Shown: positions 37,301 through 50,400 of the stretch, piece after piece
How the letters are laid out: each line of letters opens with the position of its first letter
How positions within the stretch are numbered: position 1 is the stretch's first letter
NCBI GenBank assembly: GCA_013396525.1
Contig: VWYX01001249.1
Location: 1-64,000, forward strand
Reading direction: 5' to 3'
Length of the DNA: 64,000 bases
Source: Chaetorhynchus papuensis
Lineage: Eukaryota > Chordata > Aves > Passeriformes > Rhipiduridae
Translations under genes and position numbers: made by a program
Notes under the pieces: model-generated
Told to the model about the DNA's origin: nothing
Database searches by the model: none
What the model saw: only the letters and a program-made list of their open reading frames with translations

Positions 37301-37735
37301 AAAATAGCAACTTCTCATTCTTGTTTTCATATCTTTCGTTGACAGGGTGAAGGTTGCCATGAATTCTTTTCAGCCCCATCCTTACACACCTGGGTTCACT
37401 GTGAAGCCTTGCTCCAGGGCAAAGACTTCACCCCCTCAGCCATCAGCTCCTTCTGCAGCACCACTGCCAGGATTCTTTTTGCTCAGACCTTCAGAAATGC
37501 TTTGGTCTGCACCACTGCCTAAAGCAGCACTGCTGCCCAAGTACCCAAGGGGATTTCCCAAGTACCGAGTGGATTTTCAAGGATCTAACAAATATGGCAG
37601 CTGAAAGGAACTGTTTCTGGGCTCACACCATTGTTTGTTCTCTCATTAACACCTAGAAATAGAAGTGTTTGAAGATATAATGAAGCATGTGAAGGGAATT
37701 CTTGTCATCCATGTGCTGGACCTGCTATCTCAGAG
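34358..37735. other. AT-rich non-coding DNA
   Basis: Contains a TAAATATA-type AT run at about 36,018-36,048 and a 19-bp tandem duplication at 36,433-36,468 (ATAGGTAGAAATAATT words). An 85-codon proline-rich plus-strand frame at 37,347-37,604 follows an acceptor-like TTTCGTTGACAG but has no identifiable product. Confidence 0.5.
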
Positions 37736-37975
37736 AGTCATTTCGGGTGGCAGGGACTATTAAAGGTCACCCAGCACAACCCCACTGCAGTAAACAGGGA
37801 CATTTGCGAATAGACTAGGTTGCTCAGAGCCCCATCCAACCTGACCTTGAATGTTTCCAGGGATGAGGCATCTACCACCTCTCTGGGAAACCTGTGCCTG
37901 TGTTTCACCACTTTCATTGTAAAAAATTTCTTCCTTATGTCTAGTCTGACTCTCTTTTCCTTGACTTTATCACTT
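37736..37975 (-). mobile_element. CR1 LINE, 5'-truncated 3' end
   Basis: Antisense copy starting GAGTCATTTCGGGTGGCAGG with ACTATTAAAGGTCACCCAG, then GCTCAGAGCCCCATCCAACC, to the region before TTTATCACTTCATCCC. It is more diverged than the other copies. Confidence 0.87.
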
Positions 37976-40342
37976 CATCCCAGCACATCAAGCCAAGAGC
38001 ATGCAAAGTGTCAGTTCATGCAAAAAACACCAGCATGGCAGCAAATATTATAATTTCCCATAAACCACACAGAAATGCCAGGTACTATATTATTAAAGGC
38101 AGGTGGTCTCACAAGCAGTGCAGAACACAGTCTACGTAATCGGGATGGTCATAGAAACTCACAGGTGGCCGATGCTGCAGCCATATGGCACAAGGCAGAA
38201 AATAAGTGTGAGACAATGGGTGAAGTCACCAATATTTATGTGACTCCTTACCACAAAAAATAATGCAAGGTCATGCTGGCATTAGAAGATAAACCATTGC
38301 CAACTTGTATTTGATTAGCAATACTTACTAGGGATATACAGGTGAAGTCTTTTGCCCAAATGTTCTAACAGCTATATATTTATTCTATATAAATATTTAT
38401 TTATTTTGAGTTAAACTTTGACTTTACCTAAACCCTTTTGGATTAAAAGCCCTCAACTGCTCATTTTTCAACAGAACAAGGGGCAACAGATTTGATTAGT
38501 CTAATTTATACTCTCCTCTCTGCTGTGGGTGAGAATGAACTCACATTTCAAAGTCTTGAAGTTGTCAACACTCATGGAATAAAGGGTAACAGTTTCTTTT
38601 CCAGGCTTCACTGTTAAGAGTTATTTTTACGTCAGCGAGGATTTACTTTTCTTTCTAATATAGCGACTTAACTATCTAAAAAGCTATAAAATGGGATGAA
38701 TAATATCCATCGTTGCACTCACCTACCCCACCAGACTCATGTAAATAGGGCATCCAGGGCAGACTCTACACTGCCTCCAATTATTCCACCTCTACAGTCC
38801 CTGCATTTGGCTCTGAATTCCTTGCTGAAGAAACTGCCTTGTAATGCAATATAATTATCATTTCACCTCAACCATTGCTCACTATGATAGCAGAAACCAA
38901 CTCCAAACCAAAACACACCACAAAAACGCAGAGAAACAAGCTTCTAACCAAAAAAGTGACCCAAACTTAGCAGTGATTTACTCAAAGCCTCATAATTGCC
39001 AGGTCTCAAGTTGAGATCAGTTTTATAAATTCATCATTTTAGTTAGTGTTAGTATTTAAAAAAACCTGACAAAACCAAACCAAAACAAAATGAAAACAGA
39101 TGAAGAAACATTTACTTTCTTCCTCAAGTGCAAAGTCAGTTATGGGAGAAGATTAAAAAGGAATTTGAGTGAGATTCAGCCTGAAACCCAGTTTCAGTTT
39201 TCATATTGAAATCAAACTACTGCTTCTATTGTTTAAACATCATTTATGAACATTTGAGAAGCCCCTTAAAAGGCAAACTTAAGGTGAAGTTATCTCATTA
39301 CACCATATTATTACCACTAATTTTCACAAGTGTACATTAATTTTTCTACTACTGAGATTTTAGGCCTGTTACTCCCTGCTGTCCTTAACAATGTAGTAAT
39401 TTTTGTAAAGAAATTGAACATATTTTTTTAAAATCAAAGGTTACTTTAAATATCTAAAAGATCATGCAAAAATGTTTTGAAAAATAGGATGAGAAAATAA
39501 TTGAGGTTTCTTTTGCCTACCACCAGAAAACACAATCTGGAGTGCCTCCATGCCTACAGGATAAATTGAAAATAAATCCATTGGTTTCAGCCTACAGCCA
39601 TACATCTTCTGCAGTTTAGAAGTGACTCCCCTTAGTCAAGAGGCATTAAACATTTGCAGGGGTGAGGGGGTGTCAGCTCAGCCCCATCTATCTAGCAAAC
39701 TGCAACATCAGTCCATGTCATCCTCTGCAAAAGTAACCAGATACCTTCACTAGGGCAAGGAGAGATCACGTTTCACGGCCCATCGCTTGTGGAAGTGCTG
39801 GTCTTTCCTTACAGCTGCAGGAGACTGGCTGATGTTGAATGCCTTATTAAACATGGATGTGTTCTCCCTGCCCCACACGGACCTGCAGCAGGCACCCAAC
39901 TCTCTGTCTGCCCCAAGGCTGCAGCTCCCTCTCAAGGCTGATGTCAAGATGGGGTAAGGACCAAAGTTTTCCCTGCAACCAGTGCTGCCCTATGCACCTT
40001 CCCAGGAAAAGCAGTTCAAGAATATTATTTCAGCTCCCCCTTTCCCACCCAAATATACCTCCCCTCACCACTCATATGAGCTATGGCAGTACAGACTGTG
40101 TCCAGAACCACAGCACCTTCCATGGCTTGATTTCACTGCAAGAAAACTTACTCCTCTCTCGCTACAGGACCAGGGAGATGGAGCATAACAGATAAATAAT
40201 AAAAGAATGAGACCCTGAGACACTGCTGTTGATTTTCCCTGGATGCTGCCATCACTCACTCTGTGCAAAAACACTGCAGGAGCCACCGCTCCAGTTACAC
40301 AACCCAAAGTTACATCTCGTGAAGGAGAGTGCTGAGAACCAG
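37976..40342. other. AT-rich non-coding DNA
   Basis: No gene recognised. Contains AT-rich runs at 38,371-38,405 and a decayed AAACC-like patch at 39,058-39,095. Confidence 0.5.
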
Positions 40343-40485
40343 GAACTCTTCAGTCACTCACAAATCATTCCCACCCCTGAACTCTCCAGTCACTCACAAA
40401 TCTTTCCCACCCTGAACTCTCCAGTCACTCACAAATCATTTCTACCCCTGAACTCTCCAGTCACTCACAAATCATTTCCACTCCT
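40343..40485. repeat. Minisatellite, four units of about 36 bp
   Basis: Units start at 40,343, 40,379, 40,414 and 40,450. Each begins GAACTCTYCAGTCACTCACA and continues AATC...CCACCCCT. The units differ by a few substitutions and one 1-bp deletion. The plus-strand frame across it is open, giving NSPVTHKSF-like repeats, but the 35-bp second unit shifts the reading frame, so it is unlikely to be a real protein. Confidence 0.93.
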
Positions 40486-42704
40486 CCACGCTACCCTGAG
40501 CCCCAGGCTGTGAGATGCTGCCACACTGGAAGCAGTGTGGGTGTTAATTAGTTCTCCCCATACCCAGGGAGCACCAACAGCTCAGTCTGGCTCCCTAGGA
40601 CCAGGACCTCCAGCTGCTTTGTATTCAGTGCCCACCAGGGTTTCGCTGGGCATTGCTGCATCTTCATATCCACCCTGCTCTGTCCTTGAGAGGAGGGCAC
40701 AACCTGCCACCCTGGCAGCCCAAACAACTCTGCCATGACTTGACCTCCCTTCTCCCACTGGGAGAAATGCCACTGTGTGGGTACAGAAACGTTTTAGGTA
40801 TGAGCTCTTTGCATAACATAGAAGATAGCACAGAAGTTAAAACCAGTGGTTTTTTTTTCATAGGGAAGAATAAAAGTGAAAGTTCCAGTAAAACACTGAA
40901 GGAGGGGACAGCTTTTAACCTTATTACTGTCAGGCAGACCATGAGCTATCACACAGCCATGTTCTTTCTTGCATTCATGAGTTTGATATTTCCACTGCAC
41001 AACAAAGCTCTGGAATGCAGCTCTTGCATAGCTGGAGATGTAAAAAGGGAGCAATGATCAAATAGCTGAATATAAAAAATTGTTTGAAGAGTTTGAATTT
41101 CAGCCTTGGGTACAATAGGAGCCTGAGACATGCACTTGTGTAGATAGCATAACTTTCTGTGCTCAACTCTTCACATCTTTTAGTCATGATGGAATAAAGT
41201 GTGACAGAGCTAAAGGGATATGGTGCCAATATTCCTCTGTGTGCTTTTTACTAAGTGAAGGGCACACTAGTATTTCTACATAAATAGTCAAGAAAAGAAG
41301 GTACAAAGTTTTAAGATTAATAAACTGATTTCAACAGGTGGAAAATATTACCATTACATTATGACTTCTCTTGGCAGATTAACCTTGAGTCTCAAGGGAC
41401 CTGAGAGTTCAACAACATCAGCTTTCACTCATGCACAAAGGTGTAAAAACTCTCAACCTACCTGAACATTTCTGTATAATTGTTGAGCTACTTTACATCC
41501 CATTTGGGCATAGGAATAACAATAATATAATTTTACAGCATAAAATTAAACACATTATTTCAGCAATTACCTGGACTAGGATAGAAGCAAGAAAGGAAGT
41601 TGATGTGAAGGCCTAGGAGGCTATTACATCCTTCAGTTTAAAATATTGTAGGCAGGTAAGTCTGAATACTTGCTAATACTCAGTATTGCAATAATGATCT
41701 ATCATTACTTAAATACAGAACAAGAAGGTAGTTACATGTCAACTAAAATCACTTAAAATCAACTTAAATTTCCTTCTTATTAAACATCCTATTCTCAATA
41801 CTAAGTGAAACTGTAAGACATTTAGAGAGGAAAATAAACCCCACAACCAAAACTAGTTCCCTCCTACCTCCAAACCTAGAACACAGATCACATTAAGGGC
41901 TGCATTAGCCCCTGATCCAAAAATCATCAACTGACCTGAAATAATGAAAAAGCCAAAAGGGATAACAGTGTGAGTTCCCCCATCCACCATTAATTACTCA
42001 AGTTTATCAGGAATATAAAAAGGGAAGGAGTAGCTTTCTAAATACAGAGCACCCCTAGTTATTTCTCTAACTTGTGTGCTATAAATAATTAGATTTGCTT
42101 CTCTCTTGATGTTAATCCTTATAATATTGACTACCATGTACTAATTAAAAATTNTAATTAAAAATTAAGAAAGTATATTAAATATTAGTTAAGTATTAAT
42201 TTTCCAACATTAAATTCTGTATTATCCTTAATTTAATTTACCTAAAAAAATAAATAACAGAGAGCCTTATTTTGGCAGTATATTGTACTTTGGAATAATT
42301 TAATTAATCTGGTCTTAGTAAAATTTGGAATCAAAGTACAGCTGTTGAGCTGTAATGATTCTTGAATCCCTGGTATCACGCTGGAAATGTTTCCTTTCTC
42401 GCATTACTGCAGGAGGGTCTAACATTTGGGAAGTTTAGAAACATAGCTTTGCAGTCAATTAACATTTATCAAAATTCCTGTTTCTTCTAGAAGTATTGAT
42501 AATCAGGACTGAAATGTGCTGCCTTCCCTGGTCACATGCTGTGGCGACTGAAGCAGTCCCTGACTTCAGCCTGAGCCCAGATGGTGATTTCTCCTGCAAA
42601 AGTAAGCATTGAAGAGGTGCTTCAATCAACATTCTGAGGTGGTTTCTCCCTCCTATTCAACACACCCAATATCCATGTTTTTGTTGCTGTTTGCTTGTGG
42701 CTGA
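40486..42704. other. AT-rich non-coding DNA with one ambiguous base
   Basis: No gene recognised. At 42,154 the base is N, inside a near-tandem TAATTAAAAATT block (42,142-42,168). This is probably an unresolved length or base in a low-complexity run, not biology. Confidence 0.6.
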
Positions 42705-43175
42705 TGGACTTCGACCCCACCACCAACAAGGCACGCTGGAAGCTAAAGGCCACCCAAAACACACCCCACCACCGACCACCTTCGCCTCACGCTTCAGTTC
42801 TCTCTGCACCGACCCCTGCGTTACAACTGCAGGCAGAAATGCATTTCCTTCCTCTGCAGCAGCTTTGAAACTGCCTTCACAGTTTATCTTTCCGCTTAAT
42901 TCTGCGCAGCTGTCGGGGCTGGTGGCCGGCCCCAGCCGCACGCGGACCCCTCCGCAGCGCCGCAGAGGCGTTTTGTCATCTCTGCCTTTCTGCCCCTAAT
43001 CCCCTGTGCTGGCTGCAGTCCCACCAACGCCTCATGAAAAAACAGATGGCAGTAACCGATACGGTCTGTAATTGTGGCCAGTTAATAGCAGAGGATAAGA
43101 GTGAGATAAGGACCAAGCGCTGGTGGCCAGCTGCTGCCGAGTTAACCCTTCCCGGCATCACCTCAGCGGCTTGAG
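42705..43175. promoter_or_regulatory. Small CpG-rich block, candidate CpG island
   Basis: A block of about 470 bp with roughly two dozen CpGs by eye, clustered at 42,890-42,975 (GCCGCACGCGGACC, CCGCAGCGCCGCAG). The rest of the region is nearly CpG-free. Two GATAAG words occur together near 43,094-43,109. CpG clusters like this usually mark promoters or unmethylated regulatory DNA. No first exon can be assigned in either direction. Confidence 0.5.
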
Positions 43176-46100
43176 CTGCCTGCATAAACCTAGGGTTGCA
43201 TTATGGCTCTTCCCAGTTCCCCTTCTCTGCTTTTTTGCCTATCAGAATAATTAGCTTAAAGACTGATTCTTTCCTTCCACCTTCTAGTCAAGGATCTCAA
43301 TAGCTGCTGTCGTTATGGAATTTCTTAGTGGAGCAGGTAACCCTGGCTCCATTTTAAAGAATACTCAAAGAAGAGGAGAGAAGTCGAGTGACTTCTCCAA
43401 AAGCTCAGGTCCAGATTTATGCCAATATTCATCCAACATAACCCAGTTTTAACAAGGGAGTTGCTCTGCGTTTCAATTGAATTCAGCCTTCAAAGTAAAT
43501 ATTAAGAGAATATTTAAGAGAACTTCCTTTTCCCAAGCTATTAATGCCAAACTGAAAAACACCCTGAAAAATAAAATTCAGAAGTAAGATACATGAAACA
43601 CAACCAATTAATGCAAAAGCAAGCTCTACCCTGAATCTAATGGCTGAGATATTGCATCTTTATCTTCAAGACTCGTATCCCCACACCATAAAAAACCAGA
43701 ACAATGCACACATCTCTTCATGAGGTACTTGTCATGAACTGCTCATTTTGTCAGCTTCTCACTCCAGGAGATAAAAACAACTGTTGCTAAAATTTATTCA
43801 AAAAAACCTTCATCTTGTCTATCTCCCATTTGGACTCATGGATATTTTAAAGTCAAGGCTTTTGGGAAAAAAACTAAGTCTGACAACACAGATTGGGGTT
43901 AAGATGTTGAAACTTAATTCACATCAAAATGTCTTGTTTTAACTTTTTAAGAAGGAGGAATATCTAATTTTACTTTGAAATTTTATTGGAAATTCCAGTG
44001 TTACTGATCCAGACACTGTGAATAGAAAAAGGGAAACTCAAGGACAAACTATTTGAAGGTTTTTTTCGAAGAGCAAAATGGTTTGATAACTTACTCAAAG
44101 TTCTCCTTAACAGAAAGTTTAATTAATTTTTTTCCACTCTAAACAGAAAGAGTGACTTTCCAAACTCTTAAAATCCTATGCAAAACCCAAGTATTTTTAC
44201 TCTTAACAAGATCTGTGACAGCCCTAGCTTGGTTATGCAAGAGGCAAATATTGGCCACATTCAACAAAAAGGCCTCCTACGTACAGCTCAGGGTAGCCAT
44301 AAACACACACCAGCCTTATGGATTTGGTAATCTAGTTAAAAATAATCCTGTTTCATAAAAAAAAGGAAGAAGTAGATATGAAGTAATTAAACTGTATATA
44401 TAATATGTCACTATTTTAGTCTAAAGCCTGTGGTTTATCAAACTCCTCCACCTCTTTTAGCGAAAAAAAAAGATTGAATCACCGTTGTCAGGCAGTGTCT
44501 GAGCAGCTGCAGGCTGTATTCCAGTAGCACATTCCCAATCCCCATCAGGTAGTGCTCCAGTGTAGGTGCAGTCCTGAGGTAGCCAATGCCCTTTTCACAG
44601 ATATCTCAGCTCTGAGTAAAGCATAAAACAGAAGGGAATTAGAAATTTCCTTTCCCCTCCATTATAGACCCTAATAGAGGAACCACTTCACAGCCTCTCA
44701 TGCAGTCCATATCTCCCTACAAACAAAGAACACTTGCTGTTCTTGAGCATCAAGAGTAAAAAGAACCCAGACATCAACCAACAGTATGGACTTTCCACTG
44801 CTGTTCTCTGGCAGTTATCAGGCAGATCTCCCATCTCAGCAACAGTGCATGCAGGGGCCTGTTCTATCCTTTTAATATCACCAGCATTCAGAAAGAAAAC
44901 AGGCCACGGTTCAATTACTGTGTTACAGTATAAATCCATCATCAAAACAACTTCAGTAAATACAGCAGCAAGAAGTCATTGGGTCAAACCCTGTTTGGCA
45001 ACACAGACCGTACACACTGCTGGGAGAAGCATCAACTTGTGTTATATCCATCATATGTCTATGCTAATATTTCACCAAACATTTTCATTCATCTCATGGA
45101 AAAACCTCTTAAACTATTTTAGAGACTTACTTAGAAATTCTTTGAGTGTTTCTCTGCATTGTGTCTGCTTGGGAGGAAGAAATGTGATTTGTGCTGCTGT
45201 AGACCTCTGTATCCTGTGCATATCCTCTGCAAAGAGAGTCAATCAGACTCACAGTTCATCCAGCAAGGCAAGTGAAATGGCAGAAATCTAAACCCTTATG
45301 TTTAGGGCAACATATAATCCAAATACAGAAGAAGTTTTGCTTTCCTTAACACCTCCCTTAAGAGGTGTTAGAAAAGGACAGCAGACTTGGGTATCTCCAT
45401 TGTTTTGTTGGTCAATTATTAAGGAATTGAAGGTGTGGCTGCATATACTATTTATGCCTCAACCTTCTTCAGGCCACTCAGATTCCTGAAAAAATGCAAC
45501 TTCTTCCTTCAGCTCAGTTTGATCAGGAGCAAGTTTGGCCTCTAGCTATTAATGACGTTATCTGTTTTTACTTACACTGCTTTGTAGAAAAAAGATAACT
45601 CTTCCAGAGAACTGGGTTCTTCTTCTCTTGATTAGCTAGATTTTTGTTAACAGTTCTATTGAGACCGAGTTCCCAGACCATAATTTTTAAACTTGCCACT
45701 TGCAGTGTGAGGGGTGTCTGCAGCAACACAACCGAGAAAGCATTTCCTCGGAAACACTGAGCTAAATTCTGCAGTGCCATAGAGGCATTTCTTGGCTAAA
45801 ACACAGGAATGGCTATGGCTTGAACCACACAGAGCATAAGAAGATTTCACCCAAGTACGGACTTCATTGGGATTAAGCCAAGCATGAGCCACACCAGCAA
45901 TGGGAGGGCAACCGTCACTCGATGCTGTACAGTGCAGGGATTGTAATGATTATACATTTTCTAATCCTTCTTCTTTCTGGCAAAACAATAGATTTACTAT
46001 GACTTTATGGCCACTGTGTGTCAATCAGTTGGGTTTCCATCACCAGCATTCCTCCCTCACCACTGACACGTTGCTTCCACTTGGCCGTAAGCCGCACGCT

Positions 46101-47458
46101 AAACCCTTTCGTGCTGTGGAGCTTGATTCCGGCAGGAGGGACAGCCCAGCTCACGTGCCCCTCTTGGAAGTGCAGAAGGCTGCGGTTGAACATCTTGTTT
46201 TTTCATTTGCTATAGACATTTGTTCTTGCAGCTGACCATGTGCAGGAGAATTTGCTCATGTTCCAGGAAAGGACAGCTGCACCACAAATTACCTTAAACC
46301 TCCTTGCTCCAGGGATTATCTGGGTACAGTGAAGTGTGTGTATCCTAGGGCAGGGGTCTTTTCTTACTATAAACAGAGTTATTAACCTCTTATTTACCAA
46401 AAGTGTTTATAAACTCAGTAATGGAGACAGTTTGGGTATCTCTAGTCACTTCATCCTGGTAATAATTTCTTGGAAAGTCCATCCATTTACACTCCATTTA
46501 CACAAGGCTGGTTTTCTTGCTGACTTCTTTTTTCCATGAATTACATCTGCCACTAGCTACCTGTCCTTAGGGGACAGCATGAACCTGATGGGGCTGACAG
46601 CATGCAGAACTGATGGCTCCAGCCCCTCTTTGCCACGTTCCCTTCTTGGATCCTGCTGCAGTAAGCTCCCAGAAGTCTTCCAGCACCCTTATTGAGCAAT
46701 CTATATAGTAATTATGCCAAGCACGACTTGTCTCTCAGCATACTTATCTTGGCATTTACAGGGGATGAAGGAGCATCATTAAAGCCAAAGACAATCCAAA
46801 GAAACATTTCCACCTCTAATTTTGTAATCATCACTCCAGCAACACTACAGCTACAGAAATAAATCTGAGTGCAGGCAGCAAGCACTGTCATCAGCTGACT
46901 GCTGACTGCTCAGCACCAGGTGAGGAACCAGTCAAGGGAAAAGCAAAGACAAAGCTGAGGATAAAGGGCCAGTGAGATTACCAACTTTTCACAAAACTAA
47001 GTTATAATGAAGACATGGCTGAATGGAACTTCAAGACCTACATTCCAGCTATTTGAAATCAATTTCTTTAGTCTTCTGTTTTTCTCCTTTTATGCTTCCT
47101 TTAATGCAGACATTTTCAATGTAAAGAAGCTTTTTACATGTACTTCATGTAAAACTGTTTTGCCTACCTCTGGCTGGGATCAGTGTACTACCTTTTCACT
47201 CCTGCTCTAAATCCAGCTCCTGCACTTTGACACTGCAGCAAATCCTCTGCTACTACAAACAGCCCTATCCATTTTCAAGAGCAGAGGTCCTGGCTCACTC
47301 CCCTCAAAGTTCTTCTTCTCTCTATTTAAAGCATCACAATAGATGAGAAGTTGACATATCTAACTCATGCACAAACACACTCGTTATAAAAACATGAATC
47401 TACAAGTAATAAAGCTAAACCAAGGATTAAAATAATAGAAAGGGAGCTTAATGGGACA
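43176..47458. other. Non-coding DNA
   Basis: No gene recognised. The longest open frame of the window (185 codons, 44,734-45,291, plus) lies here but has no domain, no splice context and mixed composition. A 9-bp perfect hairpin (TAACACCTC/GAGGTGTTA, 6-base loop) is at 45,347-45,370. Confidence 0.5.
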
Positions 47459-47470
47459 CCCCCCCCCCCC
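47459..47470. repeat. 12-base poly-C tract
   Basis: An uninterrupted C run. Long C runs are rare in this AT-rich window and often vary in length. Confidence 0.95.
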
Positions 47471-50400
47471 AATAGAGAGTTTCCTCTTTTAACATCAATG
47501 ATGCAAACACTTGTGCAGCTAAAAAATGTATCTTCAATCTAACCTCAAATAGGACTCGAGGGGAAATTTCATGCATTCCCCAGGTCTTCATTTGTAACTG
47601 GATGCCAATAAAAAGGTTTGGAAACACATGTCAATTGAAAACCCCAACCATAAGAGATACCATGCAAATAAAAAAAAACCCCCAAAACTAAATAGAATAT
47701 ACGTTCATGTCTCTTCATAGGCATCCCTCTTAGTGTGCCTATTAATCAGTCTCATAATTTTTTTAAAGACTAAAATCTCTTGTGTAGATACCAACAGATA
47801 GCCAAATACAGGATAGATTTAGGAGAACATTTCTTACATGCAGAGAGCACACTAGCAATATCCTCCTCAAACTTAGAAATTAGATTCCAGCTGTCAAGGC
47901 AAAAATTAACAGCTTCTTGTTAAAAAACAAACAAGCAAAGAAGAAAACTATAAAACAAACCCCAAAACAATCCTAGTCAGCTTCTTAGCAATGGAAAAAG
48001 CCATCTAAACTGGTCTTCAACATTTTTAATCATAAGCTGTCCTGATAAAAGTACTTGTGACCCTCCATGTTCAGAGGCACAATGGGATATGGCAATATGT
48101 TGACTGCCCTGCGTGGAGCCAAACTCTTGCTACACCCAGATAATCCTACATTTAATTTTTAGGCCACTCTTCCATTCATAATACTCATTAGCCATAACTT
48201 TGAGCTATTTGCATACATCTCATAGTTTCAAGATCTTACGTAATAAAAGTAAGGATATCACTACACATTAACTCATCAAAGCTTTTGCAAGTACAAGCTG
48301 TAGCATCTTTCTAGGAAGTGTTTCCATTTGTTCCATAACTTTCGCTCTGATTCCAAGCTGCATTATCACTTGTGATGCTTTTATCTAGGACGTATATTGT
48401 ATTACACTCCTAGGAGTCAAGGGTTAGATATTGCTGGGAAAACTATGCAACACAGATTCCTGAAGTGTACTGGCAGCCCACAGCCACATCAAAACCAGTC
48501 TGAAAATAAGTCAATTTGCTTTGGTCCAGAAAGCAAAGTACCAATACCAGCTCCTTGAAACAATCTTCCTTCCACGTTACCAAACAAGCCAGAAACAAGA
48601 AGAAAGCACAAATCCTTGCTCTTTGGCATTGTAGTAACTTATGAACTTGAAAGCATATTTGAAAATAAAATGTCAGTTTTGCCTTTGAAATTAGATTCTC
48701 ATCCTGTTTTTGTGTCATCACAGAGTCCTGCCTCTCGGTGACTGAGGCTGTCTGCAGTGTTTGTAGGCTACATACAAATTTCTCTCTTGTGTGAGAGATC
48801 ACAAAAACCAGTCTGGAAAAGAGTAGACCAGATCATTTCTTGGTCTCAAAAATAAACCCCAACCAAAACCAAAACCAAACCAGACCCTCCCCCCAAAAAA
48901 ACCAAGACCAAAATAAACCACAAGTGTACTAGTATTTTTTTGTACCCATGTGACCTAAAGAACAGTCTTCAACTTTTCTCATCATTGCTTTCCGCTTCAG
49001 CATTTACATAAGTCCAAGACACTGGGAGGCGCCAGCCCCGTTAGCATTGCTTTGGAACAGTTCCCTTTTCTCTGGGAAAGTGTAGAACAGGGATATCTTC
49101 TGACCTGGAGCACATGTACCCACTACCCTTGCCAAAACTGCCAACTCCTTTCTTCTACCACCAGAGCGGAACATCTGCAAGGAGGCCAAGCTGTCTCTAT
49201 TCTGTATCTATTCAGTATCTATTCTGCCTTTTACCTTTTTAAGCCTTTTTCTCCTCAGTTAAGTTGCATTGGTCTAACATGGATCATTGTTTTTCCCAAA
49301 AAAATGTTTTATCCTTACTGATTTAATACACACCATCCTCTGGGGATGGAGAGGAACTGTCTGCAATTTGACAGCCCTTTCATGGTGGATCAGATGATTC
49401 AGAAAAGAAGTAGTATCTCATACTATAGTGGATACATTTGAATTGGAATCAATCTTTCAACAATCTTCGTGTACTTGAACCATATATTCTCAGGCTAAGT
49501 TTTTCTTGATACTGCACTTGTGAAAATACCTATTTCCACTTGTGCTGGAAATATTCATTGATCAGTCCACAGTTTCCCACAAGCCTCCATGCTATAAAAA
49601 ACCTACATCTCTCATTCTGTCAGTCTCAGTTCCCCTATGCCTCTGTACAAGAAAGGGCCCCCCAAACACCTGGCACAGACTCCCCTTCTAGATAACTGCA
49701 TTTCCATACAGGGTCCCAAAAGAAGGGAGAGGGACAAAATGTCCTCAACCCCTTGCAGGAAGGGAAAAGGCTGTATTTCACTGAGGAACGTAGCATTTTC
49801 TCCACACAAGTCAGAAAGGGACATGAGACTTCAGCAGCTAGGGTGAAATCACTGTGCCTGAATGAGACTGGAAACCCAGCGGAAAGGGTTTCACTTCCTA
49901 AGAAAGTCTTCTGGGGTGAGGAAGACACAAGAGATGGAGATGAATTTATATTTTTTTTCTCTCCTAGAGACTTTGGTGTTAACAAGAAAACAGTTGTCCA
50001 GCTGGGATGCCAAAGAGCCTGAAATTCATGCTTTAGGTGCATTTGATCCATTAACAGGCAGTTTCATGTTTAGGAAGCAAAAGCCATGGAATGTGTAATG
50101 ACTTTTATTCCCAGGAAGAAGATGGGATGTTAATGACCTTCACAGACAGCCCTGGTGGAAAGCAGTGGGACAGGCTCCTCACATGCACATCCACAGGGGG
50201 AGCAGGGCCCCCACAGTGCTTCCCACACTCCAGCTGCAGCAGCCAAGGCCAGAATTCACCTTTCTGATACCCCTGTGGTTATCTCATCCAGGGGATGCAG
50301 CAAAGCAGAAAAGTTGCCGCTTACAACTTCCAGAAGAGCCATTTGAGGACAGCCTGAAGCACATCCCAGAGCCCATTTTGCAATATTCACCTTTGGACTC

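Noticed and set aside
37347..37604. 85-codon proline-rich frame after an acceptor-like TTGACAG with a fair Kozak context
   Set aside because: A single-exon frame of this length is within chance. No homology is recognised.
40343..40485. Possible CRISPR-like array
   Set aside because: Tandem units have no unique spacers and this is a vertebrate genome. It is a minisatellite.
44734..45291. 185-codon plus-strand open frame, longest in the window
   Set aside because: No signal peptide, domain, splice context or codon pattern suggests a gene; a frame of this size can occur by chance in 64 kb read in six frames.
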